Below are positions 17,986 to 26,288 of a stretch of DNA of 64,000 bases, piece by piece. Source of the DNA: Nitriliruptoraceae bacterium (GTDB taxonomy: Bacteria; Actinomycetota; Nitriliruptoria; Nitriliruptorales; Nitriliruptoraceae); contig PXDB01000040.1 in assembly GCA_003565155.1 (NCBI GenBank), forward strand, positions 1 through 64,000. Direction: 5' to 3'. The notes under the pieces were generated by a model. The model was not told where the DNA came from, searched no databases, and saw nothing but the letters and a program-made list of their open reading frames with translations. Position numbers and translations under genes: made by a program. Numbering within the stretch: position 1 is the first letter of the stretch; each line of letters starts with the position of its first letter.

Positions 17986-18386
17986 CGCAACAGACCCGAT
18001 CCCAGCCACAGGACCAGGCGCCCGAACGTGTGCGTGCGCTCCGGGGTGCGACGACGCTGGAGGTCGACGAGCGCGAGCACCTCTTCGCACGTACCCAGGA
18101 ACTGGTCGACGCCGTCCTCGAACGCAACGCGCTGACGGAGGACGACCTCATCTCCATCGTGTTCACCGCCACCGACGACGTGCACAGCGCGTTCCCCGCC
18201 GAGGCGGCGCGCCAGGCCGGCATCACCCACGTGCCGCTGCTGTGCACACGGGAGTTGGACATCGAGGGTGGGATAGCGCGGTGTATACGAGTGCTGGTGC
18301 ACGCCTACACCCGTCGCGGCGCCCGCGAACTGCGTCACGTCTACCTCCACGCGGCTCGCCAGCTCCGCACCGACCTGCCGGAATGA
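17982..18386 (+). CDS. aroH: Monofunctional chorismate mutase, AroH class
   Basis: It converts chorismate to prephenate in phenylalanine/tyrosine synthesis. The 134-aa length and sequence match the Bacillus-type AroH fold: VRALRGATTLEVDE, FTATDDVHSAFPAEAAR, and the C-terminal HVYLHAARQLRTDL. The Arg and Cys residues of the trimer-interface active site pattern (RGATT, PLLCTRELDI) are visible. The GTG at 17982 overlaps the rluB stop and has GGAGGAGG about 6-7 nt upstream. It is followed 49 bp later by prephenate dehydrogenase, the next enzyme. Confidence 0.95.
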   Translation: MTQQTRSQPQDQAPERVRALRGATTLEVDEREHLFARTQELVDAVLERNALTEDDLISIVFTATDDVHSAFPAEAARQAGITHVPLLCTRELDIEGGIARCIRVLVHAYTRRGARELRHVYLHAARQLRTDLPE

Positions 18387-18435
18387 GCCGCGGACCGGTG
18401 CGCGGTGGCGCCGAGGTGGGGGAGGTCCCGCTGCC

Positions 18436-19671
18436 ATGAGCCAGGTCGACGAACGGCTCGTGGTGGTCGGCGCCGGACTCGTGGGCGGTTCGATCGCGCT
18501 GGCCGCCCAGGCTGCCGGCCTGCAAGGCGTGCGTCTGGTCGAGGTCGACCGGGAGGGGGCCGACCGCGCCCGCCGGTTGCACCTCGCCGAGGAGGTCACC
18601 GAGGACCTGGCTGCGGCGGTGCGCTCCGCGACCGTGGTGATCGCCGCCGTGCCTGCTGCGGTGGTCCCCGAGGTGCTCCTGGAGGTCGCGGCCGGCGCGC
18701 CACGTACCGCGCTGCTCTCCGACGCTGCAAGCCTAAAGTTGGACTTAACGCTAGATGTCACGTCGAGGTTGAGGTCTGGCGGGCTCGGCCCCGAGCGGTT
18801 CGTCGGCGGTCACCCCATGGCCGGCAGCGAACGCAGCGGCCCGGAGGCCGCCGACCCGCGCCTGTTCCAGGGCGCGAGCTGGGTGCTCACCCCGACCGAT
18901 GCCACTGCCGACGACAGCCTGACCCGGCTGTCCGCCCTGGTCCGACGTCTGGGCGCCCGCGTGGTGGCCCTGTCGCCCCGGCGCCACGACGAGCTGGTGG
19001 CGATCGTCAGCCACCTGCCGCAGGTCGTGGCTTCCAGCCTGGCGGCCGTTGCCGCGGACGCGGTGGACCGCGCGGGGGATGCGGTGCTGTCGGTAGCCGG
19101 AGGTGGGTTCCGCGACACCACGCGCATCGCGGCCAGCGACCCGAGCCTGTGGGTCCCGATCCTGCGCGGCAACCGGACCGCCGTGCTCGAGGCGTTCGAC
19201 GCCTACGGCGCAGCGTTGGGCCGCCTGCGGGCTGCGGTGGCGGCCGAGGAGTGGCAGGAGGTCCACGCGCTGCTGGTCCGGGCGAGTGACGCCCGGCAAC
19301 GCCTGGTACCGAAGCCGGTTCCGTCCGCCGTCGCCGACCTTGTGGTGCCGATGGACGACCGTCCGGGGCAGCTGGCGACCGCCACCACGGCGCTCGGCGC
19401 CGCCGGCATCAACGTCGAGGACCTGACCATGCGCCACGCCCCCGTGGGAGGACGGGGTGCGCTGCTGCTGCGCGTCGCGGCCGACGACCTGGACGCGGCG
19501 GCGGAGGTGCTCACCGACGCGGGTCTGGGGGTGCACGTGGAGGCTGACGATCCGTCCGGGGCCGCGCCGGCGCCGGACGCGTCGGGTGGCATCGACGACA
19601 CCGCCGGTGCCCCGCACACCGGCGACCCGGCCACGGGCGATCGCCCGCCCGGCGGATCGGACACCCCATGA
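18436..19671 (+). CDS. tyrA: Prephenate dehydrogenase with ACT domain
   Basis: It oxidises prephenate to 4-hydroxyphenylpyruvate with NAD(P). The 411-aa protein has a Rossmann motif VVGAGLVGGSIA (about 10-21), the prephenate-binding phrase GGHPMAGSERSG (about 124-135), and a C-terminal ACT regulatory domain (about 295-365, LVVPMDDRPGQLA) probably binding an aromatic amino acid. Codons 99-114 (18730-18777) are strikingly unusual for this genome: CTA, TTG, TTA, CTA, TTG, two AGG and TCT in a run. The ATG at 18436 has GGGGGAGG about 10 nt upstream. Its stop overlaps aroA (ATGA). Confidence 0.93.
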   Translation: MSQVDERLVVVGAGLVGGSIALAAQAAGLQGVRLVEVDREGADRARRLHLAEEVTEDLAAAVRSATVVIAAVPAAVVPEVLLEVAAGAPRTALLSDAASLKLDLTLDVTSRLRSGGLGPERFVGGHPMAGSERSGPEAADPRLFQGASWVLTPTDATADDSLTRLSALVRRLGARVVALSPRRHDELVAIVSHLPQVVASSLAAVAADAVDRAGDAVLSVAGGGFRDTTRIAASDPSLWVPILRGNRTAVLEAFDAYGAALGRLRAAVAAEEWQEVHALLVRASDARQRLVPKPVPSAVADLVVPMDDRPGQLATATTALGAAGINVEDLTMRHAPVGGRGALLLRVAADDLDAAAEVLTDAGLGVHVEADDPSGAAPAPDASGGIDDTAGAPHTGDPATGDRPPGGSDTP

Positions 19672-20957
19672 GGCGGGCCGATGCGGCCGCGGTGCGCGTG
19701 ATGGAGCCCTTGGCGGTGCCGCCCGAGGCCACCGTCGAGGTGCCGGGCTCGAAGAGCCTGACCAACCGCGCGCTGGTGGCGGCGGGGCTGGCACGGGGCG
19801 TCTCGACGCTGTCCGGGGTGCTGGACGCTGACGACACCCGGGCGATGCTCGGCGGGTTGGCCGCCCTCGGCGTGGCGGCCTCGTGGGAGGACGACACCAC
19901 GCTCACGGTCACCGGTGCCGGCGGTGCGCCGCCGGTCGCCGCTCCCCACCTCGACGTCCGCCTCTCCGGGACCACCGCCCGCTTCCTGGCGCCGGTACTG
20001 GCGCTGTTGCCGGGCCCCGCCGTCCTCGATGCGGCACCGGCGTTCCGTCGTCGGCCGATGGGCCCGGCCATCGCCGCGCTGCGTGCGCTGGGGTGCACGG
20101 TCACCGAGGACGGTGACGCGGGGCATCTGCCGATCCGGGTCGGCGGCGGACCCGTCGCCGGGGGAGCGGTGGAGGTGGCCGGCGAGGTCAGCAGCCAGTT
20201 CCTGTCCGGCCTGCTGCTCGCCGGGCCGGCCTTCCCCGAGGGGCTCGCGGTCCGGCTCACCACCTCGCTGGTGTCCGAGCCCTACGTGGACATGACGGCC
20301 CACGTGCTCGCGCGTTTCGGTGCGACGATCGAACGGCCCGACCCGCGCACCTTCGTCGTGGCCGGGACGGGCTACCAGGGTGGGGGGTTCGCGGTCGAAC
20401 CGGACGCCTCCGCCGCCAGCTACCTCCTCGCGGCGGCCGCCATCACCGGCGGCCGGGTGCGGGTGTCGGGACTGACCCGTGGCAGCGTCCAGGGCGACGC
20501 CGCCTTCGCCGAGGTCCTCGCCCGGATGGGCGCCGAGGTGGTGGTGGACGGCCAGGGCACGGAGGTCCGGGGCACCGGCGTGCTGCGCGGCATCGATGTG
20601 GACCTCGGGACGATGTCGGACACCGCGCAGACCCTGGCGGCCGTCGCGGTGTTCGCCGACCGCCCCACGCGCATCACGGGCATCGGGTTCATCCGCGCCA
20701 AGGAGACCGACCGCATCGCCGCGGTGGTGACCGAGCTGCGACGCCTCGGGATCGACGCCCGCGAGGAGTCGGACGGGGTGCTGATCCACCCGGGTACACC
20801 GCAGCCGGGGACCGTGGCCACCTACGACGATCACCGGATGGCGATGAGCTTCGCCCTGCTCGGGCTGCGGGTCCCCGGCATCCGCATCGCCGATCCGGGC
20901 TGCGTGGCCAAGACCTTCCCGGGCTACTTCGAGGTGTTGGACCGTCTGCGACGCTGA
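19668..20957 (+). CDS. aroA: 3-phosphoshikimate 1-carboxyvinyltransferase (EPSP synthase)
   Basis: This shikimate-pathway enzyme joins shikimate 3-phosphate and phosphoenolpyruvate. The 429-aa protein has PGSKSLTNRALVAAGLA (about 25-41), LSGTTARFLAPVLAL (about 102-116), RRRPMGP, the catalytic RAKETDRI (about 343-350) and TYDDHRMAMSFAL. The length is normal. The ATG overlaps the tyrA stop. Together with aroH and tyrA it forms an aromatic biosynthesis group inserted between rluB and cmk-der, which are close neighbours in Mycobacterium. Confidence 0.96.
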   Translation: MRRADAAAVRVMEPLAVPPEATVEVPGSKSLTNRALVAAGLARGVSTLSGVLDADDTRAMLGGLAALGVAASWEDDTTLTVTGAGGAPPVAAPHLDVRLSGTTARFLAPVLALLPGPAVLDAAPAFRRRPMGPAIAALRALGCTVTEDGDAGHLPIRVGGGPVAGGAVEVAGEVSSQFLSGLLLAGPAFPEGLAVRLTTSLVSEPYVDMTAHVLARFGATIERPDPRTFVVAGTGYQGGGFAVEPDASAASYLLAAAAITGGRVRVSGLTRGSVQGDAAFAEVLARMGAEVVVDGQGTEVRGTGVLRGIDVDLGTMSDTAQTLAAVAVFADRPTRITGIGFIRAKETDRIAAVVTELRRLGIDAREESDGVLIHPGTPQPGTVATYDDHRMAMSFALLGLRVPGIRIADPGCVAKTFPGYFEVLDRLRR

Positions 20958-21002
20958 ACCGGCGCCCGGCCCAGCGGTGGCCAGCGCGGAGCAACCCCTC
21001 GG

Positions 21003-21008
21003 TAGGCT
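21003..21008 (+). promoter_or_regulatory. -10-like TAGGCT upstream of cmk-der
   Basis: TAGGCT in the context cggTAGGCTC is the same word as before recN. It would give a leader of about 70 nt to the cmk-der GTG. No strong -35 was found at 17-18 bp. Confidence 0.4.
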
Positions 21009-21084
21009 CACCGCGCCCGGAGGACGACGCGGTCGCCCCTGACCGCGCCGCCGCCACGATCGGGCCCGGAGCCCTGGAGTACCC

Positions 21085-23355
21085 GTGTCGGACCGCAGTC
21101 ACCGTCGAGGAGACGAGCGCGCCGTGCGCGCCCGCAGCACGGCGCACGACGACCCCGTCGCTGCGGGCGCCGGTGACGTCGGCGGTGGCGACGACGTCTC
21201 CACCAACGGTGACGGAGCCCTCGGCGTCGGCACCCCCGCAGGCGCCGACGACGGCGCGGTCGACGAGGTGGACGGCTCCCAGCTCTGGGATGAGGGTGCG
21301 ATCTACGACGAACTGGTCGTCGCGATCGACGGTCCGGCGGGTTCCGGGAAGTCCTCGGTGGCCCGCCTGGTCTCAGAGCGCGTGGGGCTGCGACACGTGG
21401 ACACCGGGGCCCTGTACCGGGCCGCAGCCCTGGCGTGCCTGCGCGCCCAGCTGCCCCTGGACGACGGTCCCGGCTGCGCCGCCGCCGTGGAAGCGGCACG
21501 CATCGAGCGGCGTGGCGACCGCACCTACCTCGACGATGTCGACGTCGAGGAGGAGATCCGTGGGGATGCCGTCACCGCCGCCGTGTCCTCGGTGTCGGCC
21601 CACCCGGAGGTCCGGGCACAGCTGCTGGTCGCCCAGCGCGAGCAGCTGGCCAGGGGTGGGGTCATGGAGGGCCGCGACATCGGCACCGTCGTCGCACCGG
21701 GCGCCGACCTCAAGGTCTTCCTGACCGCGAGCGTGGAGGAACGGGCCCGTCGGCGGGCAGGCCAGCTGGGCCGCGAGGACGTCGACGTGCTGGCCGCCCA
21801 GATCGCGGAGCGTGACGCCCGCGACGGATCCCGCGCCGTGGCACCGATGGAGCCCGCTGAGGATGCCTGGGTCCTCGACACCACGGGTGCGGAGCTCGAT
21901 GACGTGGTGGCAACGGTGGTGGCACGGATCCACGAGGTGCTCGCCGGGGTCGACCACGACGACCCGAGCATGCCGCACGACCCACTGGAGGCCCGCCAGC
22001 AGCTGCCACGTGTCGCGGTGGTGGGCCGGCCCAACGTCGGGAAGTCCACCCTGGTCAACCGCATCATTGGTGGGCGGGTCGCCATCGTGGAGGAGCGCCC
22101 GGGGGTCACCCGCGACCGCACCGAGCACCTCGCCGAGTGGATCGGCCGCCCCTTCGTGGTGGTGGACACCGGCGGGTGGGAGCACCGGGCCGAGGGGATG
22201 GCCGCCCGCATCGTCGCGCAGGCGGAGGCGGCCGTGGCCGCCGCCGACCTGGTGCTGTTCGTCGTGGACGGCACCGTCGGCGCGCTGGAGGACGACGAGC
22301 GGTACGCGAAGCTGCTGCGCCGCAGCGGGGTCCCGACCCTGCTGGTGGCCAACAAGATCGACGGCGACAAGCAGGAGCCGTTGATCCACGAGCTGTACGG
22401 GCTCGGGCTCGGCACCCCGCAGGCGGTGTCCGCGCGGCATGGCCGGGGGGTCGGGGATCTCCTGGACGAGCTGGTCGGTGGTCTTCCCGACCGCCCGGTG
22501 ACGGTGCCCGACGAGTCCGCGGTGCCGCGGGTGGCGATCGTGGGCAAGCCCAACGTGGGCAAGTCGTCGCTGTTCAACCGGGTGCTCGGCGAGGAGCGCT
22601 CGATCGTCGATGCCGTACCCCACACCACCCGGGACGCCGTGGACACCATGGTGGAGCTCGACGGCGCTCCGTGGGTGTTCGTGGACACCGCCGGGATGCG
22701 ACGTCACTACCGCCGCGGTGAGGACACCGAGCTGTACTCCGTGGACCGCACGCGTCAGGCGGTGGAGGGGGCCGACCTCGTCCTGTTCGTGATCGATGCC
22801 TCGGAACCCCTCGGCGAGCAGGACCAGCGCCTCGCCGCACTGCTGCGTGATGCCGGGCGCGGTGTGGTGCTGGTGTGCAACAAGTGGGACCTGGTCGACG
22901 AGCAGCGGCGGGGGGACCTGGAGCGTGAGCTCGACCGGCTGCTGTCCTTCGCCGCCTGGGCACCGCGGGTGAACGTCTCCGCGGTCTCCGGTCGGGGCGT
23001 GCGTCGCCTGCTGCCCCAGCTGCAGACGGTGTGGGACAACTACCAGCGACGGATCCCCACGCGGGAGTTGAACGCGGTGCTCTCCGACGCCGTCGCGCAC
23101 CACCCACTGCCACGTCGGGCCAACCGCCAACTGAAGCTGCGCTACGCGACCCAGGCGGAGACGGCGCCACCCCGGGTCGTGCTGTTCACCAACGGCCGAC
23201 TGCCCGACGGCTACCGCCGGTACCTCGAGCGCAACCTGCGCGAGCGGTACGACTTCGCGGGCGTGCCGCTGCACCTCGACGACCGGCCGCCGACCCCGGC
23301 GGCACGGCGCCGACAGGGCCGTGGGCGGGGGCGGGGTGGTCAGCGGCGCCGCTGA
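21085..23355 (+). CDS. der: Fused cytidylate kinase and GTPase Der
   Basis: This is one 756-aa polypeptide with two essential functions. Residues about 73-290 are CMP kinase: P-loop DGPAGSGKSSVA near 83, DTGALYRA, and GRDIGTVVAPGADLKVFL. Residues about 308-756 are the ribosome-assembly GTPase Der: two G domains with GRPNVGKST (near 314) and GKPNVGKSS (near 486), switch regions PGVTRDR and HTTRDA, NKID and NKWD motifs, then a KH-like domain and a basic tail. The first 70 residues are acidic, low complexity. cmk and der are adjacent in many actinobacteria and fused in some. The GTG at 21085 has GGAG 5 nt upstream. Confidence 0.94.
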   Translation: MSDRSHRRGDERAVRARSTAHDDPVAAGAGDVGGGDDVSTNGDGALGVGTPAGADDGAVDEVDGSQLWDEGAIYDELVVAIDGPAGSGKSSVARLVSERVGLRHVDTGALYRAAALACLRAQLPLDDGPGCAAAVEAARIERRGDRTYLDDVDVEEEIRGDAVTAAVSSVSAHPEVRAQLLVAQREQLARGGVMEGRDIGTVVAPGADLKVFLTASVEERARRRAGQLGREDVDVLAAQIAERDARDGSRAVAPMEPAEDAWVLDTTGAELDDVVATVVARIHEVLAGVDHDDPSMPHDPLEARQQLPRVAVVGRPNVGKSTLVNRIIGGRVAIVEERPGVTRDRTEHLAEWIGRPFVVVDTGGWEHRAEGMAARIVAQAEAAVAAADLVLFVVDGTVGALEDDERYAKLLRRSGVPTLLVANKIDGDKQEPLIHELYGLGLGTPQAVSARHGRGVGDLLDELVGGLPDRPVTVPDESAVPRVAIVGKPNVGKSSLFNRVLGEERSIVDAVPHTTRDAVDTMVELDGAPWVFVDTAGMRRHYRRGEDTELYSVDRTRQAVEGADLVLFVIDASEPLGEQDQRLAALLRDAGRGVVLVCNKWDLVDEQRRGDLERELDRLLSFAAWAPRVNVSAVSGRGVRRLLPQLQTVWDNYQRRIPTRELNAVLSDAVAHHPLPRRANRQLKLRYATQAETAPPRVVLFTNGRLPDGYRRYLERNLRERYDFAGVPLHLDDRPPTPAARRRQGRGRGRGGQRRR

Positions 23356-23400
23356 GTCGTGCCCGTCCAGCAGGACGTGCGGGTGGGTGGCGCCGGACGG

Positions 23401-23430
23401 TTGGCCGCGCGCGTGCGCAGCCGGTAGCGT
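23401..23430 (+). promoter_or_regulatory. Probable promoter of tRNA-Pro
   Basis: TTGGCC (23401-23406) and TAGCGT (23425-23430) are 18 bp apart. The start would lie about 40 nt before the mature tRNA 5' end. Confidence 0.5.
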
Positions 23431-23478
23431 GCGGGCCGCGCGGGTGGATCGGTCCCAGCACCGGTCGGTTCGCCGCGA

Positions 23479-23555
23479 CGGGCTGTGGCGCAGTCAGGTA
23501 GCGCACTCGTCTGGGGGGCGAGGGGTCGCCGGTTCAAGTCCGGCCAGCCCGACCA
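23479..23555 (+). tRNA. tRNA-Pro (GGG anticodon), CCA encoded
   Basis: The full cloverleaf is visible: acceptor CGGGCTG pairs with CAGCCCG, the D arm has GCGC/GCGC, the anticodon stem CTCGT/GCGAG carries loop CTGGGGG, and the T arm GCCGG/CCGGC has loop TTCAAGT. The anticodon GGG reads CCC/CCU proline codons. The discriminator is A and CCA (23553-23555) is encoded. It stands alone between cmk-der and a phosphatidyltransferase gene. Confidence 0.95.
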
Positions 23556-23560
23556 GGGAT

Positions 23561-23584
23561 GCTCCGGGCGGTGACGTCCGGAGC
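23561..23584 (+). terminator. Hairpin terminator after tRNA-Pro
   Basis: A perfect 7-bp stem, GCTCCGG (23561-23567) with CCGGAGC (23578-23584), and a 10-nt loop lie 5 nt after the tRNA. The following sequence is pyrimidine-rich but lacks a clear T run. Confidence 0.55.
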
Positions 23585-23659
23585 GCTCCTGTATCTCCCC
23601 TGGCCGGCTCGCTACGTTGCACGCGCAACCCTCAGCCAGCCGCGCGATCAGGATGAGGC

Positions 23660-24262
23660 ATGCGGGTCTTCGACATCGGCGCCAGGGACACGCCCCAGGA
23701 GGCCACTGACCGCATCGTCACCGTCCCCAACGCGCTGTCGTTGGCCCGGTTGCTCGTCCTGCCCTTCATCTACCTCGACCTGGTGGACGGCCGTTTCGTC
23801 CGCGCCTTCGTGCTGCTGGTGATCTTCGCCGCCACGGACTGGCTCGACGGCTACCTCGCCCGCCGCCTCGACCAGATCACCCGCTTCGGCACCCTCCTCG
23901 ACCCGATCTCCGATCGTGCCCTCTTCCTGGTGGTTGGTCTCGGGTTCGTGCTCGCGGAGCTGTTGCCGCTGTGGGCGCTGCTCGTCGTCGTGGCACGGGA
24001 TGTCGCCGTGCTGGCGGTTGGGGGTCTGCTGCTCGCCAAGGGGGCACGACCGCCGGCCGTGACACGGATCGGCAAGGCCGCCACCTTCGGTCTCATGTGG
24101 GCGTTCCCGACGTGGCTCCTCGCCGCTGCGGTCGGCGACGGCGCCGCCGAGCCACAGCAGGCGCTCGAGATCATCGCGTGGCTGTTCTACAGCGTCAGCA
24201 TCGTGCTGTACTACGCCTCCGCGGTGCAGTACGCCGTCGAGGTCCTGGGCCGCCCGCGCTAA
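23660..24262 (+). CDS. CDP-alcohol phosphatidyltransferase
   Basis: This integral membrane phospholipid enzyme transfers a phosphatidyl group from CDP-diacylglycerol to an alcohol. The 200-aa protein has the full family motif, DWLDGYLARRL then FGTLLDPISD (about 55-80), whose aspartates bind metal. Four to five hydrophobic helices are seen. Phosphatidylglycerophosphate synthase (PgsA) or cardiolipin synthase are the likely roles; the acceptor cannot be decided. The ATG at 23660 has GGATGAGG just upstream. Confidence 0.87.
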   Translation: MRVFDIGARDTPQEATDRIVTVPNALSLARLLVLPFIYLDLVDGRFVRAFVLLVIFAATDWLDGYLARRLDQITRFGTLLDPISDRALFLVVGLGFVLAELLPLWALLVVVARDVAVLAVGGLLLAKGARPPAVTRIGKAATFGLMWAFPTWLLAAAVGDGAAEPQQALEIIAWLFYSVSIVLYYASAVQYAVEVLGRPR

Positions 24263-24331
24263 GGTCGATGTGCCGCGCGTCGGTGGCTGCTCCGCCTCCG
24301 GCGCACCGCGATACAGCGAGGAGATGCGGTC

Positions 24332-24718
24332 GTGTCCGAGGACATCCCGAGCGAACTGCGCTACAGCGAGCAGCACGAGTGGATCCGGGACGACGGGGAG
24401 GTGTGCACGGTCGGCATCACCGCGTACGCGCAGGACCAACTCGGCGACGTGGTCTACGTCGACCTCCCCGGTCCCGGTGCCGAGGTGGAGCAGGGGCAGG
24501 CCTTCGGGGAGGTCGAGTCCACCAAGTCGGTCTCCGACCTCTACGCCCCGGTGGCGGGGACGATCGAGGCCCGCAACGATGCGCTCGACGAACGTCCGGA
24601 GCTGGTCTCCGAGGACCCCTACGGCGCAGGCTGGCTCATCACGCTGCGCCCGCGCGACCGCAGCGAACTGGAAGGTCTGCTCGACGCTCAGGGTTACGCC
24701 ACGCACATCGGGCAGTAG
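24332..24718 (+). CDS. gcvH: Glycine cleavage system H protein
   Basis: GcvH shuttles the aminomethyl group on a lipoyl arm between GcvP, GcvT and the dihydrolipoamide dehydrogenase. The 128-aa protein has HEWIRDDG, GDVVYVDLPGPG and the lipoylation site Lys65 in VESTKSVSD. The GTG at 24332 has GAGGAG about 8 nt upstream. It opens the same neighbourhood seen in Mycobacterium (gcvH, garA, ftsR). gcvP lies 5.7 kb downstream; gcvT is not in the window. A short hairpin (24724-24739) follows the stop. Confidence 0.96.
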   Translation: MSEDIPSELRYSEQHEWIRDDGEVCTVGITAYAQDQLGDVVYVDLPGPGAEVEQGQAFGEVESTKSVSDLYAPVAGTIEARNDALDERPELVSEDPYGAGWLITLRPRDRSELEGLLDAQGYATHIGQ

Positions 24719-24723
24719 CCGCG

Positions 24724-24739
24724 GGGCGACACCTCGCCC
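24724..24739 (+). terminator. Weak hairpin after gcvH
   Basis: GGGCGA (24724-24729) and TCGCCC (24734-24739) form a 6-bp stem with a CACC loop, 5 nt after the gcvH stop. There is no T run, so termination may be partial. Confidence 0.35.
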
Positions 24740-24825
24740 GGGTTGCGTAGCGCACCCCCGCTCCTGACGGGTCCGTGCCCGCCGACGGCTGTGGGAACCG
24801 CGCGCGGCGGCGGTCGTCCGTGGTC

Positions 24826-24831
24826 TAGGCT
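24826..24831 (+). promoter_or_regulatory. -10-like TAGGCT upstream of garA
   Basis: TAGGCT occurs 175 nt before the garA ATG, in the context tcTAGGCTCg shared with other putative promoters here. The leader would be about 170 nt. Confidence 0.4.
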
Positions 24832-25006
24832 CGCCCCGACACCCGAGCGCGGCGTGCGGCGTGCGGACCTCCACCTCTGGTCCACCTCGAGGGAGAGGGT
24901 GCCGGCGTCGACCGTGACACCGCGACCCGGTCGCGGCCGCCGAGGGTGGACGTGAGGCCCAACCGTACGACGGCCCCGAGGGCACCTACGCAGGTGAGGA
25001 GACGGG

Positions 25007-25504
25007 ATGTTCTGTAGCCAGTGCGGCCAGCAGGTCCCTGAACGCGCCAACTTCTGCCCGGCCTGCGGTGCGCCCGTGGCCGCGTCCGCCGCGCCGGAGG
25101 GCGGCACCGACGACACCACCTCCTCCCTGGAGCTCGGCGCCCTGGACCCGCAGCACGAGGTGTCGGACCTGCCGGAGCTCGAGCCCGGGACCGGCATGCT
25201 GGTGGTGGTCCGCGGTCCGAACGCCGGTTCACGGTTCCTGCTCGATCGGGACCGCACCAGCATCGGACGGCACCCCGACTCCGACATCTTCCTCGACGAC
25301 GTCACCGTCTCACGGCGTCACGCGATCGTGAGTCACGGACCCGACGGGATGCAGGTCGAGGACAACGGCAGCCTCAACGGCACGTACGTCAACGGCGACC
25401 GTGTGGAACAGCGCCAGCTGGCCACCGGGGATGAACTCCAGATCGGCCGTTTCAAGGTCCTCTACGTCGGCGACCCCGGAGCCGCCCTGGGGGAGCTGAC
25501 GTGA
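25007..25504 (+). CDS. garA: GarA/OdhI-like FHA protein with N-terminal zinc ribbon
   Basis: GarA-type proteins bind 2-oxoglutarate dehydrogenase and glutamate enzymes and are switched by Ser/Thr kinase phosphorylation. The FHA domain (about 65-155) is very close to GarA: RGPNAGSRFLLD, GRHPDSDIFLDDVTVSRRHA, GSLNGTYVNG. A Thr-Thr-Ser motif (residues 37-39) matches the kinase target region. Unlike Mycobacterium GarA, the N-terminus is a zinc ribbon with Cys3, Cys6, Cys17 and Cys20. The ATG has GAGGAG about 7 nt upstream. It lies before ftsR as in other actinobacteria, overlapping it by 4 bp. Confidence 0.9.
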   Translation: MFCSQCGQQVPERANFCPACGAPVAASAAPEGGTDDTTSSLELGALDPQHEVSDLPELEPGTGMLVVVRGPNAGSRFLLDRDRTSIGRHPDSDIFLDDVTVSRRHAIVSHGPDGMQVEDNGSLNGTYVNGDRVEQRQLATGDELQIGRFKVLYVGDPGAALGELT

Positions 25505-26288
25505 CCACCCACACCATCGGTGAGGTCCTCAACCAGCTGCGTGACGAGTTCGATGACATCACCATCTCGAAGATCCGCTTCCTGGAGTCCGAGGGGTTGA
25601 TCAGCCCGGATCGCACGGAGTCGGGGTACCGCAAGTTCACCCCCGGTGACGTGGACCGGCTGCGCTACGTGCTACGTGCACAGCGCGACCGCTACCTCCC
25701 GCTCAAGGTGATCCGTGAGAGCTCGAGCGACGCGACCACGGTGGCGCTGCACCGGGTCCCGGGTCGCCTGACGACGCCGCGGCAGCACCGCCCCCGGTCG
25801 TCGGGCTGCAGGAGGGGCACGGCGCCGCACCGGCCGGTCGCACGCCGGATGGAGCGCCGGAGACCTCCGCATCGAGCGCCGCCGGCCGAGGTGAGGAGCC
25901 ACTGCCCTCGCGGCCGGTGCCAGAGGGGCCGGTCCTCGACACCGAGCAGCTCGCGGCCGCCGCGGGTGTCGAGGTGGCCGACGTTGCGGGCCTTGTGGAG
26001 CACGGCCTGTTGCCGGCGCCGCCCTACGACGCGGAGGCCGTGGAGATCGCCCGTCTCGCGGGGCAGCTGCTCGGTGGAGGGCTGGAGGCCCGGCACCTGC
26101 GCATGTACCGCCAGTTCGCCGAACGTGAGCTGGCCCTAGCAGAACAGATGGTCACCCCGCTGCTGCGACAGCGCAACCCCGACAGCCGCCGGGCGGCCGG
26201 CGAGCAGGCGGATCTGCTGGCCACCGCCGGCGCGTCACTGCACCGCGCCCTGCTCGTCCAGCGACTGCGGTCCCTGCTGCGCCCGTGA
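25501..26288 (+). pseudogene. ftsR: FtsR-like MerR regulator, frameshifted
   Basis: FtsR is a MerR-type activator linked to ftsZ expression in Corynebacterium. The first 73 codons encode its HTH domain (IGEVLNQLRDEFDDITISKIRFLESEGLI is split here only by convention; key words KIRFLESEGL and GYRKFTPGDVDRLRYV), ending LPLKVIRE. After codon 73 (25719) this frame turns to nonsense. The next frame carries the rest without stops (from 25719): ELERRDHGG, a Pro/Ala linker, DTEQLAAAAGVE, LEARHLRMYRQFAERE and LLRQRNPDSRRAA. Restoring one G at 25719 would give the normal junction IREELERRD. A sequencing error, true mutation or recoding are all possible. Both flanks overlap neighbours normally (garA, carboxypeptidase). 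Confidence 0.8.
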
